Shown: positions 29,620-39,188, counted from the stretch's first letter. The stretch is DNA of 60,576 nt from DATJLY01 sp035604195 (GCA_035604195.1 DATNIY010000113.1:1-60576), one strand, 5' to 3'. The notes: generated from the sequence alone by a model not told the origin. Translations and numbers: made by a program.

Positions 29620-29680
29620 GGGCTGCTGCGCCCCTGAAGGCTGGGCGATCCTCGGTCTTCCCTTGCCAGTGAGGTTTTCG

Positions 29681-31768
29681 ATGAGCGACCCCGGAACGGT
29701 GGTGAAGAGCGAGCGCGTCGGTTCGGTCGCTATCCTCACCATCGACAGTCCGCCCGTCAACGCCCTGGGCCATGCCGTCCGCTCCGGCATCAAGTCGGCG
29801 CTCGACGCGGCGCTGGCCGATCCGGCGGTGGGCGCCATCGTCATCATCGGCGTCGGCCGCATCTTCATCGCCGGCGCCGACATCACCGAATTCGGCAAGA
29901 CGCGGCCCGCGCCGCTGACCTCCGCCGTCATCGCCACCATCGAGGCCGGGCAGAAGCCGGTGGTCGCCGCGATCCGCGGCGCCGCTCTGGGCGGCGGGCT
30001 CGAGCTCGCGATGGGCTGCGATTATCGCCTGGCCGCGCCGGACGCGCGCCTGGGCCAGCCCGAGGTGAAACTCGGCATGCTGCCCGGCGCCGGCGGAACC
30101 CAGCGCCTGCCGCGCCTCGTCGGGGTCCCGGTCGCGCTCGACATGATCGCCCTGGGCGAGCCGATCGGCGCCAAGGAGGCATTGGACAAGGGGCTGATCG
30201 ACGAGATCGCGAGCGGCGACCTGCGCGCCGCCGCTCTGGCCTTTGCCGAACGGCTCGTCGGCGAGCGCCGGCCGCGCCGTCGCGTCCGCGATCTGCCGGT
30301 GAAGGACGTTCCGAGCGATCCCGAATTTTTCGCGCGCTACCGCGCGACGATCGAAAAGCGCCGCCGCGGCGTCATCGCGCCGGCGAGCTGCATCGCTGCG
30401 GTCGAGGCGGCAGTGGCGCTGCCTTTCGATCAAGGACTGGCGCGCGAGCAAGAGCTGTTCCTCCAACTCGTCAACGGCGACCAGGCCAAGGCGCAGCGCT
30501 ATTTCTTCTTCGCCGAGCGCGATGCCGGCAAGATCCCGGATCTCGCGCCCGACACGCCGGCGCAGGCCATCGCCAAGGCGGCGATCATCGGCGCCGGCAC
30601 GATGGGCGGCGGCATCGCCATGTGCTTCGCCAATGTCGGAATTCCCGTGACCCTGATCGACACCACCCAGGCGGCGCTCGACCGCGGCATTGCGACGATG
30701 CGCAGCAATTACCAGTCAAGCGCGAGCCGCGGCGGCTTGGCGGCGGAGGATGTCGAGCGGCGCATGGCTCTGGTCACGGGCGCGCTCGCCTACGAGGCCG
30801 TCGGCGATGCCGATCTCGTAATCGAAGCGGTGTTCGAGGATCTGCCGCTGAAGCAGCAGGTCTTCGCCGCGCTCGACCGCGCCGCCAAAGCCGACGCCAT
30901 CCTTGCCACCAACACCTCCTACCAGGACGTCAACGTCATCGCCGCCGCGACGCGCCGTCCCGAGCAAGTCATCGGCCTGCACTTCTTCAGCCCGGCCAAT
31001 GTCATGCGGCTGGTCGAGGTGGTGCGCGGCGCAAAGACCGCGCCGGCGGTGCTGGCCTCGGGCATGGCGCTGGCGCGCAAGCTGCGCAAAGTGCCGGTGC
31101 CGGTCGGCGTCGGTTACGGCTTCGTCGGCAACCGCATGCTGACGCAGCGCAGCCGCGCCGCCGAGCGCCTCCTGCTCGAGGGCGCGCTGCCCCAGGACGT
31201 CGATGCGGCGCTCGTCGATTTCGGCTTCCCGATGGGGCCGTTCGCGGCCAGCGATCTTGCCGGGCTCGATGTGAGCTGGCGGGCGCGCCAGGCGCGCGGC
31301 GGCAAGGCGCCGGTCGCCGATGCGCTGTGCGAGGCCGGCCGCTTCGGCCAGAAGACCCGCGCCGGCTTCTTCCGCTACGAGCCGGGCAGCCGCGCAGCGC
31401 TGACCGACCCCGAGGTCGAGCGCATCATCATCGCGACATCCGAGCGCCTGGGCGTGGCCCGGCGAGCGATCGGGGCGGCGGAGATTCTGCAGCGGATCAT
31501 TGAGCCCATGATCAACGAGGGCGCCCGCATCCTCGAGGACGGCATCGCGCTCAGGGCCGGCGACATCGATGTGATCTGGGTCTATGGCTACGGCTGGCCG
31601 GTGCATCGCGGCGGGCCGATGTTCTATGCCGATCAGATCGGACTCGCGGCGATCCGCGACCGCCTCGACGCGCTGTCGCGCCGGCTTGACGATCCCGCCC
31701 TCAAGCCGGCGCCGCTGCTCCTGCGCCTGGCCAGCGAGGGTCGAGGGTTCACCGACGCGAAGCGCTGA
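29681..31768 (+). CDS. FadB-like enoyl-CoA hydratase / 3-hydroxyacyl-CoA dehydrogenase
   Basis: 695 residues. The N-terminal crotonase domain has the oxyanion segments IFIAGADITEFG and GAALGGGLELAMGC and both catalytic acids, E108 and E128 (GQPEVKLG). The C-terminal dehydrogenase has the NAD motif IIGAGTMGGGIA at about 302-313, the catalytic His in GLHFFSPANVM and the second HAD domain (GVGYGFVGNRML). It carries out two steps of beta-oxidation. ATG 29681 has GAGG eight bases upstream. No thiolase is adjacent, so it may serve a specialised acyl-CoA. It is convergent with the Nudix gene, six bases apart. Confidence 0.92.
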   Translation: MSDPGTVVKSERVGSVAILTIDSPPVNALGHAVRSGIKSALDAALADPAVGAIVIIGVGRIFIAGADITEFGKTRPAPLTSAVIATIEAGQKPVVAAIRGAALGGGLELAMGCDYRLAAPDARLGQPEVKLGMLPGAGGTQRLPRLVGVPVALDMIALGEPIGAKEALDKGLIDEIASGDLRAAALAFAERLVGERRPRRRVRDLPVKDVPSDPEFFARYRATIEKRRRGVIAPASCIAAVEAAVALPFDQGLAREQELFLQLVNGDQAKAQRYFFFAERDAGKIPDLAPDTPAQAIAKAAIIGAGTMGGGIAMCFANVGIPVTLIDTTQAALDRGIATMRSNYQSSASRGGLAAEDVERRMALVTGALAYEAVGDADLVIEAVFEDLPLKQQVFAALDRAAKADAILATNTSYQDVNVIAAATRRPEQVIGLHFFSPANVMRLVEVVRGAKTAPAVLASGMALARKLRKVPVPVGVGYGFVGNRMLTQRSRAAERLLLEGALPQDVDAALVDFGFPMGPFAASDLAGLDVSWRARQARGGKAPVADALCEAGRFGQKTRAGFFRYEPGSRAALTDPEVERIIIATSERLGVARRAIGAAEILQRIIEPMINEGARILEDGIALRAGDIDVIWVYGYGWPVHRGGPMFYADQIGLAAIRDRLDALSRRLDDPALKPAPLLLRLASEGRGFTDAKR

Positions 31769-31774
31769 GACGCC

Positions 31775-32578
31775 TCAGCGCGTCACGAGGACGTCCTCGG
31801 CCGACATGTCGGCGGGTCCGTAGCCGGCATCGGCGGGAATCCGGATGCGCAGGCCCGCTGGCGTCTCGTAGAGTTCGGGACAGATGGTGACGATCCGGTC
31901 GCCGCGCGCCGCGGCGAGGGCTGAGGCGACGTCGCGGCTCTGCCCGAGCTTCCGCAGATTCATGCGCGTAGCAAAGACCAGGCTGGCGCGCTGCGCGTCG
32001 GCCGCCGCAACCGCCGCCGGCGGGCTGATCCAGACGGATTCGACGGCTTCGCGCCCGTCATGCGCCGCCACTTGATCGGCGGGCACCGGGGCGAGAAAGA
32101 AATGCGTATCGAAACGCCTCGACCGCCCTTTCGGCGTGATCCAATGGGCGAAGGGCACCATGAGGTCCGTCGCGAGCTCGATGACGCCGCTGGCGACGAG
32201 ATCGGCGAAATGCGGCGCCCGCCCGAGAAGCACGGCCAAGTCCTCTTCGAGCGCCGCCAGCGCCGCGGCCGCGATAGGAGCATCCTCGCCGCACCGCCGC
32301 GCCAACAGCACATGCGCTTCCTCGAAGCTCTCGCGGATTGCTGCAACGCGAAACGCCATCGCCGCCGAGTCGGCCGGCGCCGGCGCGCGGCAGCTTCCCA
32401 GCACCTCCGGCGCGCCGTCGCCCGGATCGACCCGCCCGCCGGGAAAGACCAGAGCTCCGCCGGCGACTTCGGTCTCGGCATGGCGCGTCACCATGAGCAC
32501 TTCGAGCCCCGCCGGCCCGTCGCGCAGCAGCAGCAGAGTGCTGGCGGGGTGCGCTACGACTTCCGCCGGGGCGCTCAT
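31775..32578 (-). CDS. Nudix hydrolase (NUDT19-like)
   Basis: 267 residues, longer than a minimal Nudix protein. An N-terminal beta sheet (STLLLLRDGPAGLEVLMV), ALVFPGGRVDPGD and, after an insertion, AFRVAAIRESFEEAHVLL form a split Nudix box (G...REXXEE). This layout is found in CoA-diphosphatase-like NUDT7/NUDT19 relatives. Its ATG follows the stop of the Pht5-like gene by nine bases, so both form one unit. The link with acyl-CoA metabolism next to fadB is plausible but inferred. Confidence 0.8.
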   Translation of the reverse strand: MSAPAEVVAHPASTLLLLRDGPAGLEVLMVTRHAETEVAGGALVFPGGRVDPGDGAPEVLGSCRAPAPADSAAMAFRVAAIRESFEEAHVLLARRCGEDAPIAAAALAALEEDLAVLLGRAPHFADLVASGVIELATDLMVPFAHWITPKGRSRRFDTHFFLAPVPADQVAAHDGREAVESVWISPPAAVAAADAQRASLVFATRMNLRKLGQSRDVASALAAARGDRIVTICPELYETPAGLRIRIPADAGYGPADMSAEDVLVTR

Positions 32579-32587
32579 GGAACGGCC

Positions 32588-33580
32588 TCAGATCTTGAAC
32601 GCCTCGGTCGTCTCCGGCACGAACAGCTCTTCCGGCGCCAGCCGCCGCGGCGACAGGCCCTGCTCGTGGTGATAGCGCAGGAAGGTTTCGAGCGCCGCTC
32701 GGTTGGGCGCGAAGCCGTAGGGCCACCAATCCTTGCCCATGAGGCGCCTTGCCTCTTCGACATGGGCGATCTGCCACGGCAGCATGGTCTTGAGCGAGGC
32801 GGGAATGGCGAGCCGCTCATAGACGATGCGTTGGGCCTCGACGAAGGCCTTGAAGAGCGAGCGCGCGATCCAGCGATGCGCCTCGTAAAGCTCGCGCCGC
32901 AGCACGACGGCATGCATGATCGGGAAAATGCGCGTCTTGCGGTAATAGGCCTGCTCGACCTCGACATAGTTCTCGAACAGCCGCCGCACCCGATCGGGCC
33001 GCGTGTCGAGCGTCGAGGGGCTGCGCGGCGCGTAGATGGCGTCGACCTCGCCCTCGGCGATCATCGCCGACAGCGTCTTGTCGTGGCCGATCGGGCGCAC
33101 GCGGAACTTCGCGGGCAGATCGAGCTTGACCTTCTCCTCGCGCCCCGGCTCCTCTTCGCCGCCGGTCCAGTATTCGACGCTCGCGGGATCGACGCCGTAT
33201 TCGTCCTGGAGAATGCCGCGCATCCACACCGGCGCGGTGAGTTGGTATTCGGGCACGCCGACGCGCTTGCCGATGAGATCCTTGGGCTCGCGGATCCCGC
33301 TCTTGGCCGAGACGAAGATCCCGGAATGGCGGAACATGCGGGAGGGGAAGACCGGCAAGGCGACGAAGCCGGGGTCGGGCCGCGCCAGCGACACGGTGTA
33401 AGAGGACAGCGACATCTCCGCCACGTCGAACTCGCGATAGCGCAGCATGCGGAAGAACGTCTCCTCGACCGGCAGGTCGACGATGTTGAGATCGATCCCC
33501 TCCGCCTGCACCGAGCCGTCGGCCAGGGGTTTGATCCGGTCGTAATCCCAACAGGCGAAGGTAAGGCTCAGTTTCGACAT
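32588..33580 (-). CDS. Pht5/NMT1-like protein (4,5-dihydroxyphthalate decarboxylase or solute-binding family)
   Basis: 330 residues with no signal peptide (MSKLSLTFACWDYDRIKPL). The periplasmic-binding-like fold shows FDVAEMSLSSYT, GFVALPVFPSRMFRHSGIFV, LIGKRVGVPEYQLTAPVWMRG and RIFPIMHAVVLRR, as in 4,5-dihydroxyphthalate decarboxylase and relatives that databases often call ABC substrate-binding proteins. No permease or ATPase is linked and there is no export signal, so a cytoplasmic enzyme is more likely. A paralogue lies at 57279-58265. Confidence 0.75.
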   Translation of the reverse strand: MSKLSLTFACWDYDRIKPLADGSVQAEGIDLNIVDLPVEETFFRMLRYREFDVAEMSLSSYTVSLARPDPGFVALPVFPSRMFRHSGIFVSAKSGIREPKDLIGKRVGVPEYQLTAPVWMRGILQDEYGVDPASVEYWTGGEEEPGREEKVKLDLPAKFRVRPIGHDKTLSAMIAEGEVDAIYAPRSPSTLDTRPDRVRRLFENYVEVEQAYYRKTRIFPIMHAVVLRRELYEAHRWIARSLFKAFVEAQRIVYERLAIPASLKTMLPWQIAHVEEARRLMGKDWWPYGFAPNRAALETFLRYHHEQGLSPRRLAPEELFVPETTEAFKI

Positions 33581-33704
33581 CGGCACCGATCTCCCGAGGA
33601 CGCCCTGCGCCGGCAAAAAGAGATGTGCTTCCCAGGCCGGCGACGCCATGATACTGCGGACGACCGTGGAAAGTCGCCCCACGGAAAAGACCGGGAGAAG
33701 CAGG

Positions 33705-34148
33705 ATGACCGACCTCACCCTTGCCAAGGCCGCCATCATCGTCGACAAGGCGCTGGAATACGGCCGGACGCTCAAGCTGAAGCCGTTGACCGTCGCGGTG
33801 CTCGATGCGGGCGGACATCTCGTCGCGCTGAAGCGGGAAGACGGATCGAGCATCCTGCGGCCGCAGATCGCCGAAGGAAAGGCCTGGGGCGTGCTCGGGA
33901 TGGGCTTCGGCGGGCGCGAATTCGCGCGCCGCGCGCAGACGGCGCCGGTGTTCCTCACCGCGTTGATGGCCGCTTCGGGCGGCAGGATCGTTCCGGTGCC
34001 GGGCGGCGTGCTGATCCGCTCCGGCGACGCTGCCGTTCTCGGCGCCGTCGGCATCAGCGGCGACACCTCCGAGCAGGACGAGGCGTGCGCGGTCTATGGG
34101 ATCAAGGCGGCGGCGCTGGTGCCGGATACCGGCGACCCTGCAAAATGA
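33705..34148 (+). CDS. GlcG/HbpS family protein (DUF336)
   Basis: 147 residues, one GlcG/HbpS domain: LTLAKAAIIVDKALEYGR, LTVAVLDAGGHLVALKRED, VPGGVLIRSGD, GAVGISGDTSEQDEACA. GGGAG precedes the ATG by nine bases. Family members bind haem or occur with glycolate and diol catabolism; no clear partner is nearby. It is divergent from the Pht5-like gene and convergent with clcA, four bases apart. Confidence 0.85.
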   Translation: MTDLTLAKAAIIVDKALEYGRTLKLKPLTVAVLDAGGHLVALKREDGSSILRPQIAEGKAWGVLGMGFGGREFARRAQTAPVFLTALMAASGGRIVPVPGGVLIRSGDAAVLGAVGISGDTSEQDEACAVYGIKAAALVPDTGDPAK

Positions 34149-34152
34149 CCAA

Positions 34153-36054
34153 TCAGCGCGGTGCGTCGCCGTCGGAGCGCGCGCGCCGGCCGCGCCAGAA
34201 TTGAATCGGACGGGCGACGCGCCGGCGATAAAGCAGCGGGAACGGATTGCGGGTGACCGGCTGGGCATAGGCGCGGGCATTTTCGATCACCGCCTCGCCC
34301 ATGGTCTCGAGCGCGATGAAGCCGAGAACGTCCTCGACCCGCGGGATGCGCCCGCGGCCGCGCACGACGATGACCAGCCGCGCGCCGCGCCGCGCCACCC
34401 GGCCGATGACGTCGAACATGGTATCCGTCGGCCGCGCCAGCACGAAATCGGTCCGCGCCATGTCGCCGAGCGTGGTCGCGATCTCCCGCGCCTGCCAGAG
34501 CTTGAAGCCGGGATCGAACCGCACATAGCCTTTGAGCCGCTTGCCGTCGGCGACCATCAAGTAGATCGGCCGGCCCGTCTCCGTCAGCGCGGCTATCGCC
34601 TCTTCCGTCGTGGCACCGCTGGGGCGCACCTCGAATTCGGTCGACATCGCCCGCTCGGCATGGCGGATGCGGTACATGTTGGCCTGAAGCGCGTCCGGGA
34701 CCTCGTGCCCTTTGATGGCGAGCTTGAGGGTGTAGATCGTCTGGGGCAGCACGGCGCGGCGGATGGCGATGGCGACCGTGACGCACAGGATCATCGGGAC
34801 GATGACGTTGTAGTCGCGCGTCAGCTCGAAGACCATGACGATGGCGGTCATCGCGGCTCCGGTCGTGCCGCCCAGCAGACCTGCCATCCCGACGATGGCG
34901 AAATCGGTGATGCCGACATCGAGGTTGGGCCAGATGGCGAGACAGACCGAGCCGACCACGCCGCCGAGCGCCGCGCCAATGACGAGAGAGGCGGAAAAGA
35001 CCCCGCCGCTGCCGCCCGAGCCCAGGGTCAGGATCGTCGCCAGAACCTTGGCGGCAAAGAGCAGCGCAAAAAACCAGGAGGCGACCATGGTGCCGCGCAG
35101 GATGTCCTGCAGCGCCGCATAGCTCGGCCCCTCGACCTGGTAATGCCCCGTCGTCATCGCCATGCCATAGCCGAGGATACCGACCGCCAACATGCCGATG
35201 ATGTGGCGCAGGTAAGGCGTGGGGGCGATGGCGGCGAGAAGCCGCTCGGTCACGCCGAGCAGCCAAATGAGAAGCCACGAGACCAGCCCGAGCAGGATGC
35301 CGAAGGGCACGAAGGGCAGCAGCGCGACGACGCCGGAAATCTTGAGATTGCTCGCCGTGATGGTCTGGACCAGGAAAGTCGGCTGCAAGCCGTAGTAAAA
35401 GCGCGCAACGAAGGTCCCGGCGCCGGCCGCGATCGTCACCGGCAGGAGCGTGCGCGGACTGATCTCCGGCATCATCAATTCGATCGCGAAGACGATCGAG
35501 CCCAAAGGCGCGTTGAAGGCCGCGGCCAGCCCCGCCGCCCCGCCTGCCGCGACCAGCGTCATGCGCTGCCACTGCGCGATGCGCGTCAGGCGGGAAATCC
35601 GCGATGCCAGCGCCGCTCCGATCTGCACGATCGCGGCCTCGCGGCCGACCGAGCCGCCGGTGGCGCTCTGGATTCCCGCCGCGAAGGATTTGACGAAGGC
35701 GGACACCGCGCGCACCCGCCCTTCGCGATAGTAGATGGCGTCGATGATGTCGGAGACGCCTTGGCCGCGCCGATCCTCGGGCAGCAGGCGGACGAGGGCG
35801 ATGACGAAGATCCCGCCCAGCGCCGGCGCCAGGATGACGAGCGGCCCGAGTTGGCCCAAAGGCGTATGCAGGTTCGGGTCGTAATAGAAGGAAACGACAC
35901 CGAGGAAGAACAGGTTGTGGATACCCGCGATGAGCGCGCGGAACAGCACGGCGGCGCCGCCGGTGAGGATGCCGATGACCAGGGCGATCGCGGCCATCTC
36001 GGCGAGACTGACCGGCCGCTCGTCCCGAACGGTCGGAACGCTGCTCTTCACCAA
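34153..36054 (-). CDS. ClC-family chloride channel/transporter with CBS domains
   Basis: 633 residues. The ClC membrane core covers about 20-430, then there are two CBS repeats (from about 450 and 515) and a basic tail. The gating-glutamate motif is GREAA (E139), and GSGGSGGVFSASLVIGA is the third filter region. By my alignment by eye the first filter motif is GQGVSD (Gln where E. coli ClC has Ser107), and the internal proton glutamate position is Leu193 in FAIELM. This may mean channel-like rather than antiport behaviour. CBS domains suggest nucleotide control. Confidence 0.9.
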   Translation of the reverse strand: MVKSSVPTVRDERPVSLAEMAAIALVIGILTGGAAVLFRALIAGIHNLFFLGVVSFYYDPNLHTPLGQLGPLVILAPALGGIFVIALVRLLPEDRRGQGVSDIIDAIYYREGRVRAVSAFVKSFAAGIQSATGGSVGREAAIVQIGAALASRISRLTRIAQWQRMTLVAAGGAAGLAAAFNAPLGSIVFAIELMMPEISPRTLLPVTIAAGAGTFVARFYYGLQPTFLVQTITASNLKISGVVALLPFVPFGILLGLVSWLLIWLLGVTERLLAAIAPTPYLRHIIGMLAVGILGYGMAMTTGHYQVEGPSYAALQDILRGTMVASWFFALLFAAKVLATILTLGSGGSGGVFSASLVIGAALGGVVGSVCLAIWPNLDVGITDFAIVGMAGLLGGTTGAAMTAIVMVFELTRDYNVIVPMILCVTVAIAIRRAVLPQTIYTLKLAIKGHEVPDALQANMYRIRHAERAMSTEFEVRPSGATTEEAIAALTETGRPIYLMVADGKRLKGYVRFDPGFKLWQAREIATTLGDMARTDFVLARPTDTMFDVIGRVARRGARLVIVVRGRGRIPRVEDVLGFIALETMGEAVIENARAYAQPVTRNPFPLLYRRRVARPIQFWRGRRARSDGDAPR

Positions 36055-36241
36055 CGAGTCTCCGCTGCCACCCGCCGCAAGCGACCGCAGGCGGCCGTAT
36101 TTTGCAAACTGCCGAATTAACGTAACGGTCGAGGCGGCAATTTAGTCCCCCCGATAGAAATACGCCATCTCCTGTCGTTCCGTTGATCGCGGAGATAGAA
36201 GTTGCGAGGCGCCGCGGGCGGCCGCTAAACCAGCGGCCGAG

Positions 36242-37174
36242 ATGCGCCCGCGCTCCGACCGACTGGATCTTCTGGCGATGGCCGCCATGGTCGTGCTGTG
36301 CGCGCTCTGGGGACTGAATCAGGTAACCGTCAAGGTGGCGAATGGCGGCATCTCGCCGCTGCTTCAGGCGGGCCTGCGCTCGGCCGGCGCGGCGGCTCTG
36401 GTGTGGGCCTGGTCGAGCGCGCGCGGAGTCCGGCTCTTCCGCCGCGACGGCTCGGGCGGCCTGGGCTTTCTCATCGCCGTGCTGTTCGCGGGAGAATTCG
36501 CCTTCCTGTTCTGGAGTCTCGAATTCACCAATGCCTCGCGCGCCGTGCTTTTTCTTTATATGGCGCCCTTCATCGTGGCGATCGGCGCGCACTGGTTCAT
36601 CGCCGGCGAGCGCCTGCGCGGGATCCACGTGGCCGGGCTGGTCGCGGCTTTTGCGGGCACGGCCATTGCCTTTGCCGATGCCTTGCGCTTCCCGACCTAT
36701 CGCGAGCTCTTCGGCGACATGATGGCCTTTATAGCGGCGATCTTCTGGGGCATGACGACGGTGGTGATCAAGGCGTCCGCGCTGTCGCGCTTGAGCCCGG
36801 ACAAGATGCTCCTCTACCAGCTCGCGGGGTCCGCGCCGCTGCTCCTCGGCCTCTCCCTCGCCGTGGGCGAGCCGGGCGTCTTCGCGCCGACACCGCTGGT
36901 TCTCGCCTGCTTCTTGTACCAGACCATCATCGTTGCCTTCGCGAGCTATCTCTGCTGGTTCTGGCTCGTTGCCCATTATCCCGCCTTCAAGCTAGCCTCG
37001 TTCTCCTTCCTGACGCCGATCTTCGGCCTGATTGCGGGCGGCGTCGTGCTCGGCGAGCCGATTAGTGCCGCGCTCATCCTGGCGATGGCGCTGGTGGGCT
37101 TCGGCATTTACCTCGTCAACCGGACCCAGCCGACGGTCGCAGCGCGCGCCGATGCCGTCACCCCTGGCGACTGA
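36242..37174 (+). CDS. EamA/DMT-family transporter
   Basis: 310 residues with ten hydrophobic segments in two EamA repeats (about 10-145 and 155-295). Marks are ALWGLNQVTVKVANGGISPL, AVLFLYMAPFIVAIGAHW and, in the second half, SFLTPIFGLIAGGVVLGEP. It is probably an exporter of amino acids or other metabolites; the substrate is unknown. The next gene starts 10 bases after its stop on the same strand. Confidence 0.88.
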   Translation: MRPRSDRLDLLAMAAMVVLCALWGLNQVTVKVANGGISPLLQAGLRSAGAAALVWAWSSARGVRLFRRDGSGGLGFLIAVLFAGEFAFLFWSLEFTNASRAVLFLYMAPFIVAIGAHWFIAGERLRGIHVAGLVAAFAGTAIAFADALRFPTYRELFGDMMAFIAAIFWGMTTVVIKASALSRLSPDKMLLYQLAGSAPLLLGLSLAVGEPGVFAPTPLVLACFLYQTIIVAFASYLCWFWLVAHYPAFKLASFSFLTPIFGLIAGGVVLGEPISAALILAMALVGFGIYLVNRTQPTVAARADAVTPGD

Positions 37175-37184
37175 GGGAATTCCC

Positions 37185-37637
37185 ATGACCCATGTCTCGC
37201 CCCTGCCCGTCCCGCCGCGCGTGCCCGCGGTCGAGCCCGAACTCCTGAGCTCCGCGGTCTTCCTCTTTGGCGAATATCTCGACCGGCTGGCAGCAGAGGC
37301 GCCGCCGCCGGAGGAAGAAGAGGAAGACGACGAGACCACGGCGGGCGGACCGGAGATCGAAACCCGCGCCATCCTCGATCTCTTCGCCGAGGAGCTCGGC
37401 ACCAGCGTGCCGGTGACCTTGACGCTCTACATGCGCACGACGGCGCTCTTCCGGCTGCTGGCCGCGAGCCCTTCGCTGGCCCGGCTTGCCATGACCGGCA
37501 GCGATCTGGGCGACCGCCTCAGCGAGGATGCGCTCCTCGCGGCAGCCCGGCTCGATCTCTACGTCACGCGCGCGGGCGGCGACGGCGTCGCCGACTTCAA
37601 CGCCCGCGAGTTCCGCGAGGCGCTCAGGGACGGTTGA
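37185..37637 (+). CDS. Hypothetical acidic protein, unknown family
   Basis: 150 residues, not recognised. A Pro-rich head (SPLPVPPRVPAVEPE) is followed by a helix (LLSSAVFLFGEYLDRLAAE), an acidic run of nine Glu/Asp residues (EEEEEDDE region, about residues 43-51) and a predicted helical C-terminal half (ILDLFAEELG, LTLYMRTTALFRLLAASPSLARL). No signal peptide or membrane segment. GGGA precedes the ATG. It is likely cotranscribed with the EamA gene. Confidence 0.7.
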   Translation: MTHVSPLPVPPRVPAVEPELLSSAVFLFGEYLDRLAAEAPPPEEEEEDDETTAGGPEIETRAILDLFAEELGTSVPVTLTLYMRTTALFRLLAASPSLARLAMTGSDLGDRLSEDALLAAARLDLYVTRAGGDGVADFNAREFREALRDG

Positions 37638-37643
37638 TTGCCC

Positions 37644-39188
37644 CTACTCGAGAACCGGCTGCTCGCTCGTCCGCCGTTCCCTGGGCTTGCGCAGCAACAG
37701 GACCAGCGGGATCATCGCCAAGGTCACGATCATCATGAGCTTGAAGTCGTCGAGATAGGCGACCATTGCCGCCTGCCGATTGATCTCGGCGTCGAGCATC
37801 GCGAGCCCGGTCTGGGTGTGCAGGTCCCACATCGACTGCACGCCCGGCAGCCGCAGCGCCTGGTTGAACGGATTTGCGTGCTCCGCAAGCGAGGCATGGC
37901 TCGCTTGCATCGTCCGCGCCAGCACGTTCTCGACGATCGAGATCCCGATGCTGCTGCCGAGGTTGCGCACCAGGCTGAACAGGCCGGCGCCCTCGGTGCG
38001 GAAGGCCGGGGCCAGGGTTGCGAAGGCCAGCGCGCTCAGCGGCGGAAAGACCAAACCGGTGCCTGCCCCCTGGAACAAGCTCGCAATGATGATCGGCCCC
38101 ATGCCCATCATCAGGGCATAATCCGTCATTTCCCAGAGCGAGTAGGCCGCGAGCAACAACCCGACCAGGATCACCAGCCTGAGATCGAGACGCGACGCAA
38201 ATCGCCCGATGAAGAGCATCGCCACCATCGTTGCGATGCCGCGCGGTGCCAGGATGTTGCCGGCGGTGACGACCGGGTAGTCCATCAAACCCTGCAGCAA
38301 CGGCGGCAACAGGGCGAGCGTGCCGTAAAGCATCACGCCCAGCAGGAAGATAATCAGGCAGCTCGCGAGGAAATTGCGGTCCTTCATCAGCGCCAGGCTG
38401 ACGAACGGGTGGTCGGACGTCGCCGCATGCACGATGAAGACCCAAATCCCCGAAATCGCCAGCCCGAGCTCGATCCAGATCTCGGTCGAGTTGAACCAAT
38501 CCTGTTGTTCGCCGCGGTCGAGCATCATCTGCAAGGAGCCGACGGCGAGGCTCAGCATGGCAAAGCCGAAGAGGTCGAAGGGCCGCGTGCGGTCCTTCGC
38601 CGTTTCGGCAACGAAAAGCATGATGCCGGCGAAGGCGAGAATGCCGACCGGCAGGTTGATGTAGAAGACCCAGCGCCAACTGTAATTGTCGGTGAGCCAA
38701 CCGCCGACCGTGGGTCCGAGAATCGGGCCGACCATGATGCCGGCGCCCCAGATCGCCATGGCCGAGCCGTGCTTCTCGCGCGGGTTGATGTCGAGCAGCA
38801 GGGCTTGCGACAGCGGCACCAGCGCCGCGCCGAAGACGCCCTGCAGCAGCCGGTAGATGACGATTTGCGCCAGGTTGCCGGCAATCCCGCAGAGCAGCGA
38901 GGCGACGGTGAATCCCGCGACCGAGACCAGGAACAGCCGCTTGCGCCCGTATCGGCCGGCGATCCAGCCGGTGACCGGGGTCGCCACCGCCGCGGCGACG
39001 ATGTAGGAGGTCAGCACCCAGGCGATCTGGTCCTGCGAGGCGGACAGGCTGCCCTGCATGTGCGGCAGGGCGATGTTGGCGATCGTGGTGTCGAGCGCCT
39101 GCATCACGGTCGCGAGCATGACCGAGAGCGTGACCAGGCGGCGGTGCGCCACCACGGGCTGCTTGCGCTCGGCCGGCGCCATGCTCAC
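37644..39188 (-). CDS. EmrB/QacA (DHA2) multidrug efflux permease
   Basis: 514 residues, 14 hydrophobic segments. Motif A is GWIAGRYGRKRLFL, motif D1 lies around LATVMQALDTTIANIALP at the N-terminus, and motif C is IWGAGIMVGPILGPTVGGWLTD. It works with the membrane-fusion protein encoded just upstream to export drugs across both membranes. GTG 39188 overlaps the stop of the fusion-protein gene; ATG 39182 is the alternative. Confidence 0.92.
   Translation of the reverse strand: MSMAPAERKQPVVAHRRLVTLSVMLATVMQALDTTIANIALPHMQGSLSASQDQIAWVLTSYIVAAAVATPVTGWIAGRYGRKRLFLVSVAGFTVASLLCGIAGNLAQIVIYRLLQGVFGAALVPLSQALLLDINPREKHGSAMAIWGAGIMVGPILGPTVGGWLTDNYSWRWVFYINLPVGILAFAGIMLFVAETAKDRTRPFDLFGFAMLSLAVGSLQMMLDRGEQQDWFNSTEIWIELGLAISGIWVFIVHAATSDHPFVSLALMKDRNFLASCLIIFLLGVMLYGTLALLPPLLQGLMDYPVVTAGNILAPRGIATMVAMLFIGRFASRLDLRLVILVGLLLAAYSLWEMTDYALMMGMGPIIIASLFQGAGTGLVFPPLSALAFATLAPAFRTEGAGLFSLVRNLGSSIGISIVENVLARTMQASHASLAEHANPFNQALRLPGVQSMWDLHTQTGLAMLDAEINRQAAMVAYLDDFKLMMIVTLAMIPLVLLLRKPRERRTSEQPVLE

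Noticed and set aside
34094..36976. 960-codon frame on the minus strand overlapping clcA and reaching into the EamA gene
   Set aside because: Arg/Gly/His-rich shadow of the ClC gene in another frame; it crosses two genes of opposite direction and has no motifs.
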